Origin: Silvimonas soli
GTDB taxonomy: Bacteria > Pseudomonadota > Gammaproteobacteria > Burkholderiales > Chitinibacteraceae
DNA length: 64,000 bases
Assembly (NCBI RefSeq): GCF_030035605.1
Contig: NZ_CP106736.1
Location: forward strand, 496,001 to 560,000
Direction of reading: 5' to 3'
Under the pieces are notes generated by a model that saw only the letters and a program-made list of their open reading frames with translations, was not told where the DNA came from and made no database searches. Of this stretch, positions 52,967-61,750 are shown piece after piece. Each line of letters opens with the position of its first letter. Position 1 is the stretch's first letter. A program made the position numbers and the translations under genes.

Positions 52967-53127
52967 AAATGGCGGTGAAACCACGCCTTGGTTTTGCGGA
53001 TGGTTTTATCCACCGGGTGGTGATCGTGATGATGGTGCGCCGTGGTTTCCGCAGCGGCCAGCGGTGCGGCCATCAGCAAAGGAATCAACACCATCAGCGC
53101 TAGCGAACATTTCAGAAAGTGGGTCAT
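52963..53127 (-). CDS. Small exported His-rich peptide
   Basis: A 54-residue protein with a clear signal peptide (FLKCSLALMVLIPLLMAAPL, cut after LAAA) and a mature part of about 28 residues: ETTAHHHHDHHPVDKTIRKT then KAWFHRHF. The His cluster may bind metal; the rest is basic. No strong ribosome site precedes the ATG at 53127, and a longer frame to 53172 exists, so the start is uncertain. I do not recognise a family. It lies before a DUF1345-like gene in transcription order opposite to the bactofilin gene. Confidence 0.5.
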   Translation of the reverse strand: MTHFLKCSLALMVLIPLLMAAPLAAAETTAHHHHDHHPVDKTIRKTKAWFHRHF

Positions 53128-53184
53128 GGGTAAACAGGTCAATGGATATCGAACGTATATCAACGCATGCAAGCGTAATGGCGC

Positions 53185-53841
53185 TCAGTTCAGCAAGCCC
53201 GCCGCCACATTGATCGACAAACCCAGCACACTCAGATTGAAAACAAACGCCAATACCGATTGCGCCAGCACGACACGCCGGGTTGCGCTGTCCCCCACCG
53301 CAACATCCGCGGTCTGGCAAGCCACCGCGATGGTGAACGAGAAGTACAGAAAATCCCAATACGCGGGTTCGGCGGGGTTATCCGGAAACAGCACCGGCTT
53401 CTTGTCATGCGTGGCGCAGATATAAAACTGATGCGCGTAGTGAATGGCAAACGAAGTGGGCAGCATCAACCACGCCCCCACCAGCGTAATGGCCGTAAAA
53501 CCAATTCGGGTGAATTGGTGGATGCCCGACGCACTTTTGACGCTGGCCAATTCAATCAGAATGGTGACAAGACTCACCACGCAAGCCAATGCCACGGCGG
53601 CCAGCACAATTTCGGCGTTTTCATCCTGCGCCTGGGCAATCTGGCGAATCCTTGCAGGCTCCGCCCTGATCATCATCGCCCACACCGTGGCCAGGTAAAC
53701 CCAGACGGTAACGTTCCAGGCGGCCAGTGCCCGCGTCAACCCGGTTACTGCGCCGGGCCATAGCAGATAAAACAGCACGCCCAGCGCAATGGCGATCATC
53801 AGCCGCGGGCGGGCCTTCATCAAACCACCGACACGGCTCAT
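53185..53841 (-). CDS. DUF1345 family membrane protein
   Basis: A 218-residue inner-membrane protein with five to six hydrophobic helices (RLMIAIALGVLFYLLWPGAV; IVLAAVALACVVSLVTILIE; FTAITLVGAWLMLPTSFAIH) and the family stretch YWDFLYFSFTIAVACQTADV followed by VLAQSVLAFVFNLSVLGLSI. This matches DUF1345, of unknown function. GGAAA lies before the ATG. Confidence 0.85.
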   Translation of the reverse strand: MSRVGGLMKARPRLMIAIALGVLFYLLWPGAVTGLTRALAAWNVTVWVYLATVWAMMIRAEPARIRQIAQAQDENAEIVLAAVALACVVSLVTILIELASVKSASGIHQFTRIGFTAITLVGAWLMLPTSFAIHYAHQFYICATHDKKPVLFPDNPAEPAYWDFLYFSFTIAVACQTADVAVGDSATRRVVLAQSVLAFVFNLSVLGLSINVAAGLLN

Positions 53842-53888
53842 GGTATTTTCCGCAGGCTCAGCCCGGAACGTGAAGTTGGCATGCAGGT

Positions 53889-54218
53889 TTAGTCTTCGGA
53901 GACGTCGTAAAACACGCCATCGTCTTTATCGAAAGATGCGCCAATCGGGGCGTCCAGAAACTCGATAATGCTCTGGTCGTAATTGGCGACGACGTTCACG
54001 TCCAGCAGACTGAAATGTTTGGGGTTATCCAGATAGCGGTCGTCTTCTGCGCCGGAGAAAAAGCGCCAGCCACTGTCGTCAGCATCTTCCGGTTCTTCGC
54101 GCACCATATAACCGACCGGATGCCCTTCGACCACGATCAAATCAGTGACAACACACAGGCCTTTGCCGGTGACAAGAGTGCGGATATCCGCCGCGTTGAT
54201 TTTGTATTGCTTTTGCAT
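53889..54218 (-). CDS. DUF2185/Imm33-like protein
   Basis: A 109-residue acidic cytosolic protein. The arrangement CVVTDLIVVEGHPVGYMVRE, DSGWRFFSGAEDDRYLDNP and IIEFLDAPIGASFDKDDG matches what I know as DUF2185, also called immunity protein Imm33. Many members occur alone as here; no toxin gene is adjacent, so an immunity role is not supported. The ATG at 54218 is preferred over one 23 codons earlier because the domain starts there. Confidence 0.75.
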   Translation of the reverse strand: MQKQYKINAADIRTLVTGKGLCVVTDLIVVEGHPVGYMVREEPEDADDSGWRFFSGAEDDRYLDNPKHFSLLDVNVVANYDQSIIEFLDAPIGASFDKDDGVFYDVSED

Positions 54219-54303
54219 GATGGCTCTCACAGGCAGACAAGCTCTCAGAATACCGGCTTTCGCGCTCGATTGGGATGCCAGCGCCATTGTTGCGTACCCG
54301 CGG

Positions 54304-54864
54304 CTAGCCCTTGCCGGGCAACTTTTGCAGATATTCCAGCTGCGCTTTCAGCGTCGGCAGCGTTTGCCGGGCGAAGTTGACGATATCCTGATCGCTGCCA
54401 TTGGCCACTTCTTGCGACCAGGCAATCACGGCATCCTGGCAAGCTTTGGTCTGCACCTTCACCCAAGCTTCGTCAAAGTGATCGCCCTGCAAACCGGATA
54501 GTTGCTCCAGATCGTGCCGTTGGGCGGCGTCTGGCTCAGTGGCCGCCGGTTTGCCTTTACTCTGCGCCAGCAATTTGAGTTTTTGCGCAAGTACCGCATG
54601 ATCTTCAGCCACCTTGCTGGCCAGTGCTTTGATGGCCGGCGCTTCGGCTTGCTGCAAAGCCATTCGGTTAATGGCAATGGCGGCCGTGCTGCTGCGCTGC
54701 GCTTCGGCCATGAACGATGCATCTTGTTGCGACAATTTGGCCTGGCGAGACGCCGCCGCACTGGGCGAGGCGGCGGTGTCAGTCGACTGGCTCTGCGCGG
54801 CATCAACCATCGCCGTTGCGGTCATCAGGCTCAGAGCCAGTGCGGGCGTGAGAAAGAGCGACAT
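54304..54864 (-). CDS. DUF4142 family exported protein
   Basis: A 186-residue exported protein with a signal peptide (MSLFLTPALALSLMTATAMV, cut after DAAQ) and an all-helical ferritin-like domain typical of DUF4142. It holds QDASFMAEAQRSSTAAIAIN, then ALASKVAEDHAVLAQKLKLL, and SGLQGDHFDEAWVKVQTKAC. The function is unknown. GGAGG is five bases before the ATG at 54864. Confidence 0.82.
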   Translation of the reverse strand: MSLFLTPALALSLMTATAMVDAAQSQSTDTAASPSAAASRQAKLSQQDASFMAEAQRSSTAAIAINRMALQQAEAPAIKALASKVAEDHAVLAQKLKLLAQSKGKPAATEPDAAQRHDLEQLSGLQGDHFDEAWVKVQTKACQDAVIAWSQEVANGSDQDIVNFARQTLPTLKAQLEYLQKLPGKG

Positions 54865-54940
54865 GATGCCTCCGGCAAATTGCAGTTGATCCGACGTGGT
54901 TGGAATCACCGGCTGCGGGCGGGCGGGTGCCTCGGCAAAT

Positions 54941-55210
54941 TCAGTGCAGCGTTACGCCAGAAAAATACGGCGTATCGGTTGCCGGTTCGTCCGGCGAACG
55001 TGGCGGCTCTTGCTGTGGCGCGGGCGGTACTGGCAGATAAGGATCGCTCAAGGGCGGATGCGGAAAAGGTTGATCTGGCGGGATCGGCAGCGGCGGAATC
55101 GGTTGCGGCGGTAAGGGCTGCGGAAAATCCGGATCGGCCGGTTCTGGCTGTGGCGGATTACCGGGCACGCTGGGCGGATAAGCAACTGGCATCACGGCGG
55201 ACGGGAACAT
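54941..55210 (-). CDS. Small proline-rich protein
   Basis: An 89-residue protein, about one third proline (for example QPLPPQPIPPLPIPPDQPFP), with acidic ends and few hydrophobic residues. There is no signal peptide. The ATG at 55210 has AGGAG seven bases upstream, which supports real translation despite the biased composition. No family recognised; a flexible or SH3-like-binding role is only a guess. Confidence 0.55.
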   Translation of the reverse strand: MFPSAVMPVAYPPSVPGNPPQPEPADPDFPQPLPPQPIPPLPIPPDQPFPHPPLSDPYLPVPPAPQQEPPRSPDEPATDTPYFSGVTLH

Positions 55211-55225
55211 GGTGAACTCCTGCAA

Positions 55226-55546
55226 AAGCAGATTCGTGAGTTCATGTTGCCCGCCTGCGTCGGCAGCCGCTGTCAGCTATCCACCGATACTACCGTGGGA
55301 TCATTGCCGGTCTGGCCAGCAAGGTATTATCCTCACCACGTTTTTCGGCGTGCTGGCGGGGTTTGATTCCCAGAGCCCGCTCACTCTCGCGAGCGTCTTT
55401 GCGCCTTGATGGCAAAAGCGCTATCCAGAGCACCAGCCGTGAGCCTGTTGTGAAATAACGATATCGGGCCACGCGCCCTCGTTAACCGCACGGTCGGCCG
55501 CACCGCCCGATCACCCGACCTCAACCACACAGGACAGCCGCAGACC
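55226..55546. other. Intergenic region without a recognised gene
   Basis: A 321-base gap between divergent genes. No convincing reading frame, RNA gene, palindrome or promoter was found. It must hold the promoters of the Pro-rich protein gene and the P-loop kinase gene. Confidence 0.5.
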
Positions 55547-56170
55547 ATGGTTCCGGATATTTATTTGCAACGAGCACTGGCTTTACTGGAAAGCGGCCAG
55601 CGCAAAATTCTGGGCATCGCCGGGGCGCCGGGTTCAGGCAAATCGACAGTCGCGCAGGCGCTGGCAGAACAACTAGGCGCGCGGGCGATTGTGGTGCCGA
55701 TGGATGGCTATCATCTGGCCAATGTCGAACTCGCCCGGCTCGGCCGCGCCAGTCGCAAAGGCGCGCCCGATACCTTTGATATGTACGGCTACGTGGCTTT
55801 GTTGCAGCGGCTCAAACAGCAAGGTAAAGACGAAACTGTCTACGCCCCGCTGTTTCGCCGCGAGATCGAAGAACCCATCGCCGGAGCGATTCCGGTCGCC
55901 GCAGATATCCCGCTGATCATCACTGAAGGCAATTATTTGCTGATGGAAAACGGCGGCTGGCAAGGCGTGCGCCCGCTGCTGGATGAAGCTTGGTACGTCG
56001 GCGTGGATGACGAACTGCGTCGCTCGCGACTGGCGGCACGGCACATGCATTTTGGCCGCAGTGAGCAAGCAGCCAAAGACTGGGTGGCCAATACCGATGA
56101 ACCCAACGCCGTGCGTATCGCCGCCACCCAGGCGCGAGCTGATCTGATCGTGCAATGGCCTGAGTTGTAA
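55547..56170 (+). CDS. Nucleoside/nucleotide kinase family P-loop kinase
   Basis: A 207-residue kinase. Walker A GIAGAPGSGKSTVAQALAEQ (about 23-42) is followed by VVPMDGYHLANVELARLG and KGAPDTFDMYGYV, a signature of the uridine-kinase/pantothenate-kinase-like group that includes FrcK (fructose kinase) and YggC. Its exact substrate, a sugar or nucleoside, is unknown. It is monocistronic and convergent with the peptidase gene, with a long hairpin between them. Confidence 0.87.
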   Translation: MVPDIYLQRALALLESGQRKILGIAGAPGSGKSTVAQALAEQLGARAIVVPMDGYHLANVELARLGRASRKGAPDTFDMYGYVALLQRLKQQGKDETVYAPLFRREIEEPIAGAIPVAADIPLIITEGNYLLMENGGWQGVRPLLDEAWYVGVDDELRRSRLAARHMHFGRSEQAAKDWVANTDEPNAVRIAATQARADLIVQWPEL

Positions 56171-56194
56171 GCGCCACAACGGCCAGCACAAAAC

Positions 56195-56234
56195 GCCAGC
56201 GGCCAGTGATATCTGCATATCACTGGCCGCTGGC
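56195..56234. terminator. Long bidirectional hairpin
   Basis: A perfect 18-bp inverted repeat (GCCAGCGGCCAGTGATAT and complement) with a CTGC loop between convergent genes. No U-run beyond ATAT. Confidence 0.75.
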
Positions 56235-56247
56235 TGTTTCACTCAAC

Positions 56248-58437
56248 TCAATGCGGCTGGAAGCCTTTCTTGCCGGTGCGCCACAAAATGAACGCGTATT
56301 GATCGGCCAGATCATCATCAATCTGGGTGCGGGTGGAGCCGATACCATGCCCGGCATCCACGTTCACTTTCAGCAACACCGGATTATGAGACGCGGTCGC
56401 CCGTTGCAGCGTGGCAGTCATCTTGGCGACTTCCCATGGCGAGACGCGCGGGTCGTTCAGGCCGGTGGTCAGCAGCACGGATGGATATTTCACGCCTTGT
56501 TTCACCGCATGCACCGCATCCATCTGTTTGAGCGCCAGAAAGCCGTCGTGATCCTTGATGGTGCCAAACTCGTCGATATTGGGCGGCCCATTGGGCGAGC
56601 ATTCCGCGCGCAAGGTGTTGGATGCGCCGACGTCAGACAGCACTACTGCAAACAGGTCCGGGCGTTCGGTCATGGCGCGGCCCACGGTGATGCCGCCAGC
56701 GGAGCCGCCCTCAATGCCCAGATGCTTTGAATCGGTCCAGCCGTCTTTGATCAGTTTCTCGCAGCAATCAATCAGATCGCGCCAGGTGTTGGGCTTGTTC
56801 AAGCCCTTACCCGCTTGCCACCAGCGTTTGCCGTATTCGCCGCCGCCTCGCACATGCGCCGTGGCCATGACGCCGCCCTGCTCCAGAAACGCAATAAAGC
56901 GCGTGGAGAAATAGGGTGATTGCACAATCTGATAAGAACCGTAGGCGCTGACGTGGGCCGGATTCTTGCCGTCTTTCTTGAGCCCTTTTTTGGCGACAAT
57001 CGACAGCGGCACTTTGGTGCCGTCACGTGCCACGGCGAAGGTGCGCACGGCCTCGTAGCCGGATAAATCCACGTCCGGCTTGGCGATCAGGTGAGTATCA
57101 ACACATTGGCCACTTACCGGGTCGTAGCGGTAAACGGTAAATGGCACGAGCCAGCTGGCGCCAATCAGCCACGCGCCATCTTCGGCGCTAGTTGCGCCAA
57201 CGCCATCCAGCGAGCCTTCAAACGGCAAGGCAATATCGCCTGCCTTGCCGTTGCGGTCGATGCGGCGCAGCGTGTTGTAACCCCCATCCAGCAAAGTGAT
57301 ATACAAACCATCCTTTGCTGCAACGATGGCCTGGACAACCAGATCACTGGCTGGCACTACCAGCTGTGCTCTGGCGATATCCGGCGCCGCCGCGCTGGTT
57401 CGTAGCACTTTGCCGTTATCCGCGCCTTTTGTACTGAGCAGATAGAGATCATTGCCGACCAGCGCAACGCCAGTTACTTCGTCCGCGATATCGCAGACTT
57501 GCTGCCATTGCGGTTTGCCAGCAACGGCATCGGCCAGTTTGGCGCTATACCACGCGTTCGCCAGGCGCACGCCGCCTTGCGGGCAAGCCAGCACGTATTC
57601 CGAGCCTGGATCAGTAAACACCATCGGAAAATCAAGATCATCAAACTTCACTTGCGGGTACTGATTCACCGACAGAATTTTGATGTCCTGACTGGCATCG
57701 GTGCGCAAGCGGTGCAGCCAGGACACGCTGTTCTTGAAGTAATCAACCGAGCCCTTGGCCTGCCCTGCTGCCAGCCGATTAAAAAAGAAGCCGGAGTTAT
57801 CGGGCAACCACTGCGGATTAGCCTCTTGTGCCCGGTCGATTTTCTCCGGCAACAGGTTGCCGCTGTCGATATCCAGAATATAAAGCGTCGAATTCTCGGA
57901 GCCCGCTGGCGACAAGCCATACGCCATCAACTTGCCGTCGGGTGACGGCGTCCACCAATCCAGCGAAACGTGTGAGCCTTCTACCTTGATAGCGGTCGGG
58001 TCGATCAATAATTTGTCTTCGCCACCCGCTTCTTCGCGCATATACAACTTGAAGTTATCGCCGTTGCGCGGACGCTTGCTGAAGAACACCCGGCCACCCG
58101 AGGGCTGCACCATGCTGATCGCTTCCGCCCCACTGGACAGCGCGTTCAGCCGCTTGCCCAAGGCAGCACGACCCGGAATCGCATCCAGCATGCTGCGCGC
58201 ATAAGCACCCTGACCTTTCATGTACGGAACCCAGTCCGGGTCGGCACTGTTTTCCATCCAGCGATAGTCATCAACGACCTGTTCGCCCCAGATCGTCTCG
58301 GTAACGGGCTCGACACGGGCGATGGGTGGCCGGCGCGGGCCAGTCGCCGCTTCGGCAATCCACGGCAAGGAAGTCATTACGGGCACAGCGCCCAACAGCT
58401 TGAGAAAATCACGTCGTTGCCAGCCGGACTGAGACAT
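56248..58437 (-). CDS. Tat-exported prolyl oligopeptidase (S9 family)
   Basis: A 729-residue serine peptidase. The N-terminus carries a twin-arginine signal (WQRRDFLKLLGAVPVMTSLP), so it is exported folded to the periplasm. A beta-propeller (about 60-450) shields an alpha/beta-hydrolase domain (about 470-729) with the triad Ser579 in EGGSAGGITVG, Asp662 in GLNDPRVSPWE, and His697 in VDAGHGIGST. It cleaves short peptides, usually after proline. AGGAG is six bases before the ATG at 58437; the in-frame TTG before it is not used. Confidence 0.93.
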   Translation of the reverse strand: MSQSGWQRRDFLKLLGAVPVMTSLPWIAEAATGPRRPPIARVEPVTETIWGEQVVDDYRWMENSADPDWVPYMKGQGAYARSMLDAIPGRAALGKRLNALSSGAEAISMVQPSGGRVFFSKRPRNGDNFKLYMREEAGGEDKLLIDPTAIKVEGSHVSLDWWTPSPDGKLMAYGLSPAGSENSTLYILDIDSGNLLPEKIDRAQEANPQWLPDNSGFFFNRLAAGQAKGSVDYFKNSVSWLHRLRTDASQDIKILSVNQYPQVKFDDLDFPMVFTDPGSEYVLACPQGGVRLANAWYSAKLADAVAGKPQWQQVCDIADEVTGVALVGNDLYLLSTKGADNGKVLRTSAAAPDIARAQLVVPASDLVVQAIVAAKDGLYITLLDGGYNTLRRIDRNGKAGDIALPFEGSLDGVGATSAEDGAWLIGASWLVPFTVYRYDPVSGQCVDTHLIAKPDVDLSGYEAVRTFAVARDGTKVPLSIVAKKGLKKDGKNPAHVSAYGSYQIVQSPYFSTRFIAFLEQGGVMATAHVRGGGEYGKRWWQAGKGLNKPNTWRDLIDCCEKLIKDGWTDSKHLGIEGGSAGGITVGRAMTERPDLFAVVLSDVGASNTLRAECSPNGPPNIDEFGTIKDHDGFLALKQMDAVHAVKQGVKYPSVLLTTGLNDPRVSPWEVAKMTATLQRATASHNPVLLKVNVDAGHGIGSTRTQIDDDLADQYAFILWRTGKKGFQPH

Positions 58438-58808
58438 CAAACACTCCTGAAGCGGATCAGTGGAAGTTTCTGTTTTTTGCTATTTTGTTGTTCGTTACGC
58501 GTAGTTGGACGCTTTTAATGCAATGGTCTGACATCGCCAGAACGAGCAAACCGCGTGCCAGTTCACCTGCCTGGCTCGCTAGTCGATACTGGCGAGCGCC
58601 CGCAGCGGACAATGGCATGAATTTTTACTGGCGCCCCGAAAGTATTGCAAGTGCATAAAAGTACGACATGACCGAAAAGCCTCGCACCCCAGTCCACGCA
58701 GCCACGTGGCGGCATGGCTGGCCCGGTTCAGCAGGCAAAAACGGCTCCAGCAACTAGTATGTCTGCATGCCGGTCAGACGCTGGCACCACTTAAACAGGA
58801 CCGGTTTT
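58438..58808. other. Intergenic region without a recognised gene
   Basis: A 371-base gap between divergent genes. Its only distinct item is a 10-base palindrome, GCCACGTGGC (58701-58710), about 100 bases before the DUF3224 gene. No credible coding frame. Confidence 0.5.
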
Positions 58809-59207
58809 ATGGCAACGCAAATCAACGGCACTTTCGACGTCACCCTCACCCCGCTGGCACAGTCAGAAAAGACCGGTGGTGCCAGCTTGGGGCGCATGGG
58901 GATCAGCAAACAGTTTCATGGCGACTTGAGCGCCACCAGCAAGGGCGAAATGCTCAGCGCCATGACCGATACGGCAGGTTCTGCCGGGTACGTGGCGATT
59001 GAGCAAGTGACTGGCTCGCTGGTCGGGCGCAACGGCAGTTTTGTGCTGCAACACTCGGGAAGCATGGCGCGAGGCGTGGCCAGCTTGCGAGTGACGGTTG
59101 TTCCGGATTCTGCGACGGATGAACTGGTCGGACTGACCGGGGAAATGGCGATCAATATCGTGGATGGCAAACATTTTTATGAGTTCAGTTTTACCTTGCC
59201 GGCGTGA
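58809..59207 (+). CDS. DUF3224 family protein
   Basis: A 132-residue beta-barrel-like protein without signal peptide. The layout matches DUF3224: INGTFDVTLTPLAQ, SLGRMGISKQFHGDLSATSK, VAIEQVTGSLVGRNGSFVLQ, HSGSMARGVASLRVTVVPDS and ELVGLTGEMAINI. The function is unknown (avidin/allene-oxide-cyclase-like fold suspected). The ATG at 58809 follows AGGACCGG and begins MATQINGTF, as is usual for the family. Confidence 0.85.
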   Translation: MATQINGTFDVTLTPLAQSEKTGGASLGRMGISKQFHGDLSATSKGEMLSAMTDTAGSAGYVAIEQVTGSLVGRNGSFVLQHSGSMARGVASLRVTVVPDSATDELVGLTGEMAINIVDGKHFYEFSFTLPA

Positions 59208-59266
59208 AGGCATAGGTTGCCGATTTGCGCGGCGATCTGACCGGTTTATTTGTGCATGGAAAAGCT

Positions 59267-59666
59267 GTGAGCACCAGCAAGCGACAACTCATTCAAAGCG
59301 ATTTTCTCGGCAGTACAACCGTTGCTGGATAAAGGCCCGATCCAGGACCTGACCGCCTACGGCATCTTGCGCCCGGCCATCAAGCGCACGGAAGTCATCT
59401 GTGACGAAGCCGTGCAGTTCAAAGTGGGCTTTGATAGCGACAAGGGTGAAATCTGGGCTGATCTTACCCTGCCCGAAGGCAACTTCTGCTATCAGCGCAG
59501 CTCCAACATCCCGCAACAGGCCGAATTTGCGCACGGACATCCGCTGGAAATCTTCAACGCGCAGCATCAACCGTATTTTGAGATAGAAACCCACGCCCCA
59601 CTGGCTCATCTGCAGCCCGGCGAACGTATGTCTTACACCATTGAGGAAGCCGCATGGGCGATCTGA
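59267..59666 (+). pseudogene. Remnant of a mutarotase-like (DUF4380-type) gene
   Basis: A GTG at 59267 opens a short frame (STSKRQLIQSDFLGSTTVAG) that stops at 59332. A different frame then continues from about 59322 for 114 codons to 59666, with no start except TTG. The second part (FKVGFDSDKGEIWADLTLPE; PLEIFNAQHQPYFEIETHAP; LQPGERMSYTIEEAAW) resembles the C-terminal half of galactose-mutarotase-like DUF4380 proteins of 250-300 residues. The N-terminal half is mostly missing, so an internal deletion plus frameshift is likely. Its end overlaps the next gene by 13 bases. It could instead be a short real protein starting at the TTG. Confidence 0.45.
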
Positions 59667-60676
59667 ACGGCGTACCCGCATTGACCACCTCCGACAGCTG
59701 GACGCTCGATTGGGCGTGGGGCGACGTCACCTTGCAAGCCTTGGGCGGCATGCTGGCTCCGGTCACTTTTGTCCTGGAAGACGACCGCGCCATTCAACCG
59801 ATGCAGATCGCGCCGTGGGGCGACAAGCCAGACCCGCAATGGCCTGGCGTATTACGCCAGTTACGCGGCGAATGGCCCTGTGTACCGTTTGGCATGGCTC
59901 AGGCCCCGCAACATCTTGACCCGTCTTGGCCGGTGGCCAACGACACCAACCCGTTTGACCACGGCTATGGTGCGAATCACGAATGGCAGCTGGTGCATCA
60001 GACCGATGAAACCCTGACCATTGCGATCAATTACCCGGCCGATGACGCCGTTGCGCGACTGGAACGCGAAGTACGCGTCGACCCGGAACGCGCCGCCATC
60101 ACCGTCACCCTCATCATCCATGCCCGCCACGAAACGCAAATCCCGGTCGCCTTGCACCCCACTTTTGCGGTGCCTGCCAGCGGCGTAGAAGTGCTGGCCT
60201 GCCAAATTGAAAGCGCCCACACCTACCCGCAACCCACGGAATGGAAAGTATCGAAGCTGAGACCGGATCGCAGCGCCAGCAGCCTGGCCGCATTGCCCGG
60301 CATTCAAGGCGAAATTGATATCACCCACCTGCCCTTGCCCTACGCCACCGAAGAACTGGTACAACTGCGCGGCTGCCGGCCACCATTTGTATTGCGTTAT
60401 CCGGGCTGGCAAGCCGATGTAACGCTGGATTGGGACACCCAACAGTTGCCCGATGCCCTACTGTGGATCAGCAACGGTGGCCGCGCTTTTGCGCCTTGGT
60501 CCGGTCGGCATTACGCGTTGGGCGTTGAGCCGCTGAACAGCTTTTTTGATCTGGGGCGCGTGGCGACGCCGCCGGTTGATCACCCATTGGCTGATCGCAA
60601 AGGACTGACGATCAGGCCGGGGCAGCCGGTGATTATTCGGTATCGGCTGTCGGCTGGGGTTAGTCCGGCAGTGTGA
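59654..60676 (+). CDS. Aldose 1-epimerase/galactose mutarotase-like protein
   Basis: A 340-residue beta-sandwich protein of the mutarotase superfamily. Supporting segments are NPFDHGYGANHEWQLVHQTD near 100, VALHPTFAVP with a central His, and WISNGGRAFAPWSGRHYALG then VEPLNSFFDLGRV, with a Glu at the usual catalytic-base position. There is no signal peptide. The start overlaps the remnant gene before it by 13 bases, suggesting the two were once one translational unit. The sugar substrate is unknown. Confidence 0.75.
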   Translation: MGDLNGVPALTTSDSWTLDWAWGDVTLQALGGMLAPVTFVLEDDRAIQPMQIAPWGDKPDPQWPGVLRQLRGEWPCVPFGMAQAPQHLDPSWPVANDTNPFDHGYGANHEWQLVHQTDETLTIAINYPADDAVARLEREVRVDPERAAITVTLIIHARHETQIPVALHPTFAVPASGVEVLACQIESAHTYPQPTEWKVSKLRPDRSASSLAALPGIQGEIDITHLPLPYATEELVQLRGCRPPFVLRYPGWQADVTLDWDTQQLPDALLWISNGGRAFAPWSGRHYALGVEPLNSFFDLGRVATPPVDHPLADRKGLTIRPGQPVIIRYRLSAGVSPAV

Positions 60677-60695
60677 TTGGGCATTTGGTCGTGTC

Positions 60696-61523
60696 TCAAA
60701 TCCGGCTGGATGGCATTCCAGCTGACTGACCAAAGATATCGCGCCAGGCCACGTACATGCCCATCATGACCAGCACAACCAGGGGCGACATGAAAACAAT
60801 CAGGCCTGCAGCCATCAGCAACTGCGCCCCGGTTCCCTGCATCGCGCCCGGGCCCGTCTGGTGCATGGCGATTGCCGCGACGACAAACACGGCGATCAGG
60901 ACCACAAAAATCAGTAAACCCCATAATGCGTAACTAATTAACACCCCGAGAAAGGCGGGTACGTTACGCAAACCGGCCTGAATGCTGTTGCGGTATGCGG
61001 CCAAGACTGGTTGCCCGCGCAGTACCACTTCGGGTGTGCAAAATGCCGTAAGCAGGCCAAGCAGAGCCAGTATCGCAACTGGCCAAAACCTCAGGCCGTG
61101 CAGCGCGGCGGCAAGCTGCAATTGTTTCGGGTCAAAGGCCAGCGATAGTGGCAGGCTGGAAGACCAGGCAATGAACAAATTCCCCATCATGTACAACACC
61201 ACCTGAAGACATAGCAGAGTGAAAATTCTCTGCCCATTCTCTTTGAGCGTCTGGCTGGCCTTGGACCAGGAAAACTGACCATCCAGGTCGACCTGACGGA
61301 AAAAACAATAAAACACGCAACCAGACAACGCGCTTGTTGCGGGCAGTAGATATCCCGCAATGACCCAGGGGATGTGTTGCGACAGCAGCATCAACACCTC
61401 AAACGCAATCGATAGTCCCAGCCATTGCCAAGGTTTCTTGCGAAACAAGCGCCAGCCCTGCGCAAGCCAGCTACGGCCATCAGCAAAAGATAAACGAAGA
61501 GGCAACGAGTCGATTGCAATCAT
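60696..61523 (-). CDS. BPSS1780-like multi-pass membrane protein
   Basis: A 275-residue inner-membrane protein with about six hydrophobic helices. It opens with a basic amphipathic part (GRSWLAQGWRLFRKKPWQWL) typical of the BPSS1780 family in betaproteobacteria, then LGLSIAFEVLMLLSQHIPWV. The C-terminal helices include SYALWGLLIFVVLIAVFVVA, ending VAWRDIFGQSAG. The function is unknown. The ATG at 61523 (GGAA upstream) is chosen over a longer frame with a hydrophilic, unlikely leader. Confidence 0.75.
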   Translation of the reverse strand: MIAIDSLPLRLSFADGRSWLAQGWRLFRKKPWQWLGLSIAFEVLMLLSQHIPWVIAGYLLPATSALSGCVFYCFFRQVDLDGQFSWSKASQTLKENGQRIFTLLCLQVVLYMMGNLFIAWSSSLPLSLAFDPKQLQLAAALHGLRFWPVAILALLGLLTAFCTPEVVLRGQPVLAAYRNSIQAGLRNVPAFLGVLISYALWGLLIFVVLIAVFVVAAIAMHQTGPGAMQGTGAQLLMAAGLIVFMSPLVVLVMMGMYVAWRDIFGQSAGMPSSRI

Positions 61524-61679
61524 CCTGGCGTTCCGATTTATAAAAGATTCGTGAAAGAATATATATAAATTCAAGTCAACCAGAAAGATTGCCCTGCTAC
61601 CTCCCGCAAGAGTGTAGGTTTGCGAACACAGTGGCCCAGGCTGTAATTCAAGCCGCGCAGATACAACACCAGAAAACAA

Positions 61680-61725
61680 AAGAGCGCGTGGCACCAGGTA
61701 TTAAAACCCGGCACCACGCGCTCTT
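61680..61725 (-). terminator. Hairpin terminator of pepF
   Basis: A 12-bp stem (AAGAGCGCGTGG/CCACGCGCTCTT) with a 22-base loop, 26 bases after the peptidase stop; the minus strand ends in TTTGTTTTCT. Confidence 0.75.
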
Positions 61726-61750
61726 CATTTGCTGCAAAAGTTGGGCTGGC

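Noticed and set aside
53889..54218. Imm33-like gene considered as part of a toxin-immunity system
   Set aside because: No polymorphic toxin, Rhs, VgrG or contact-dependent inhibition gene is present within the neighbouring 10 kb; isolated DUF2185 genes are common.
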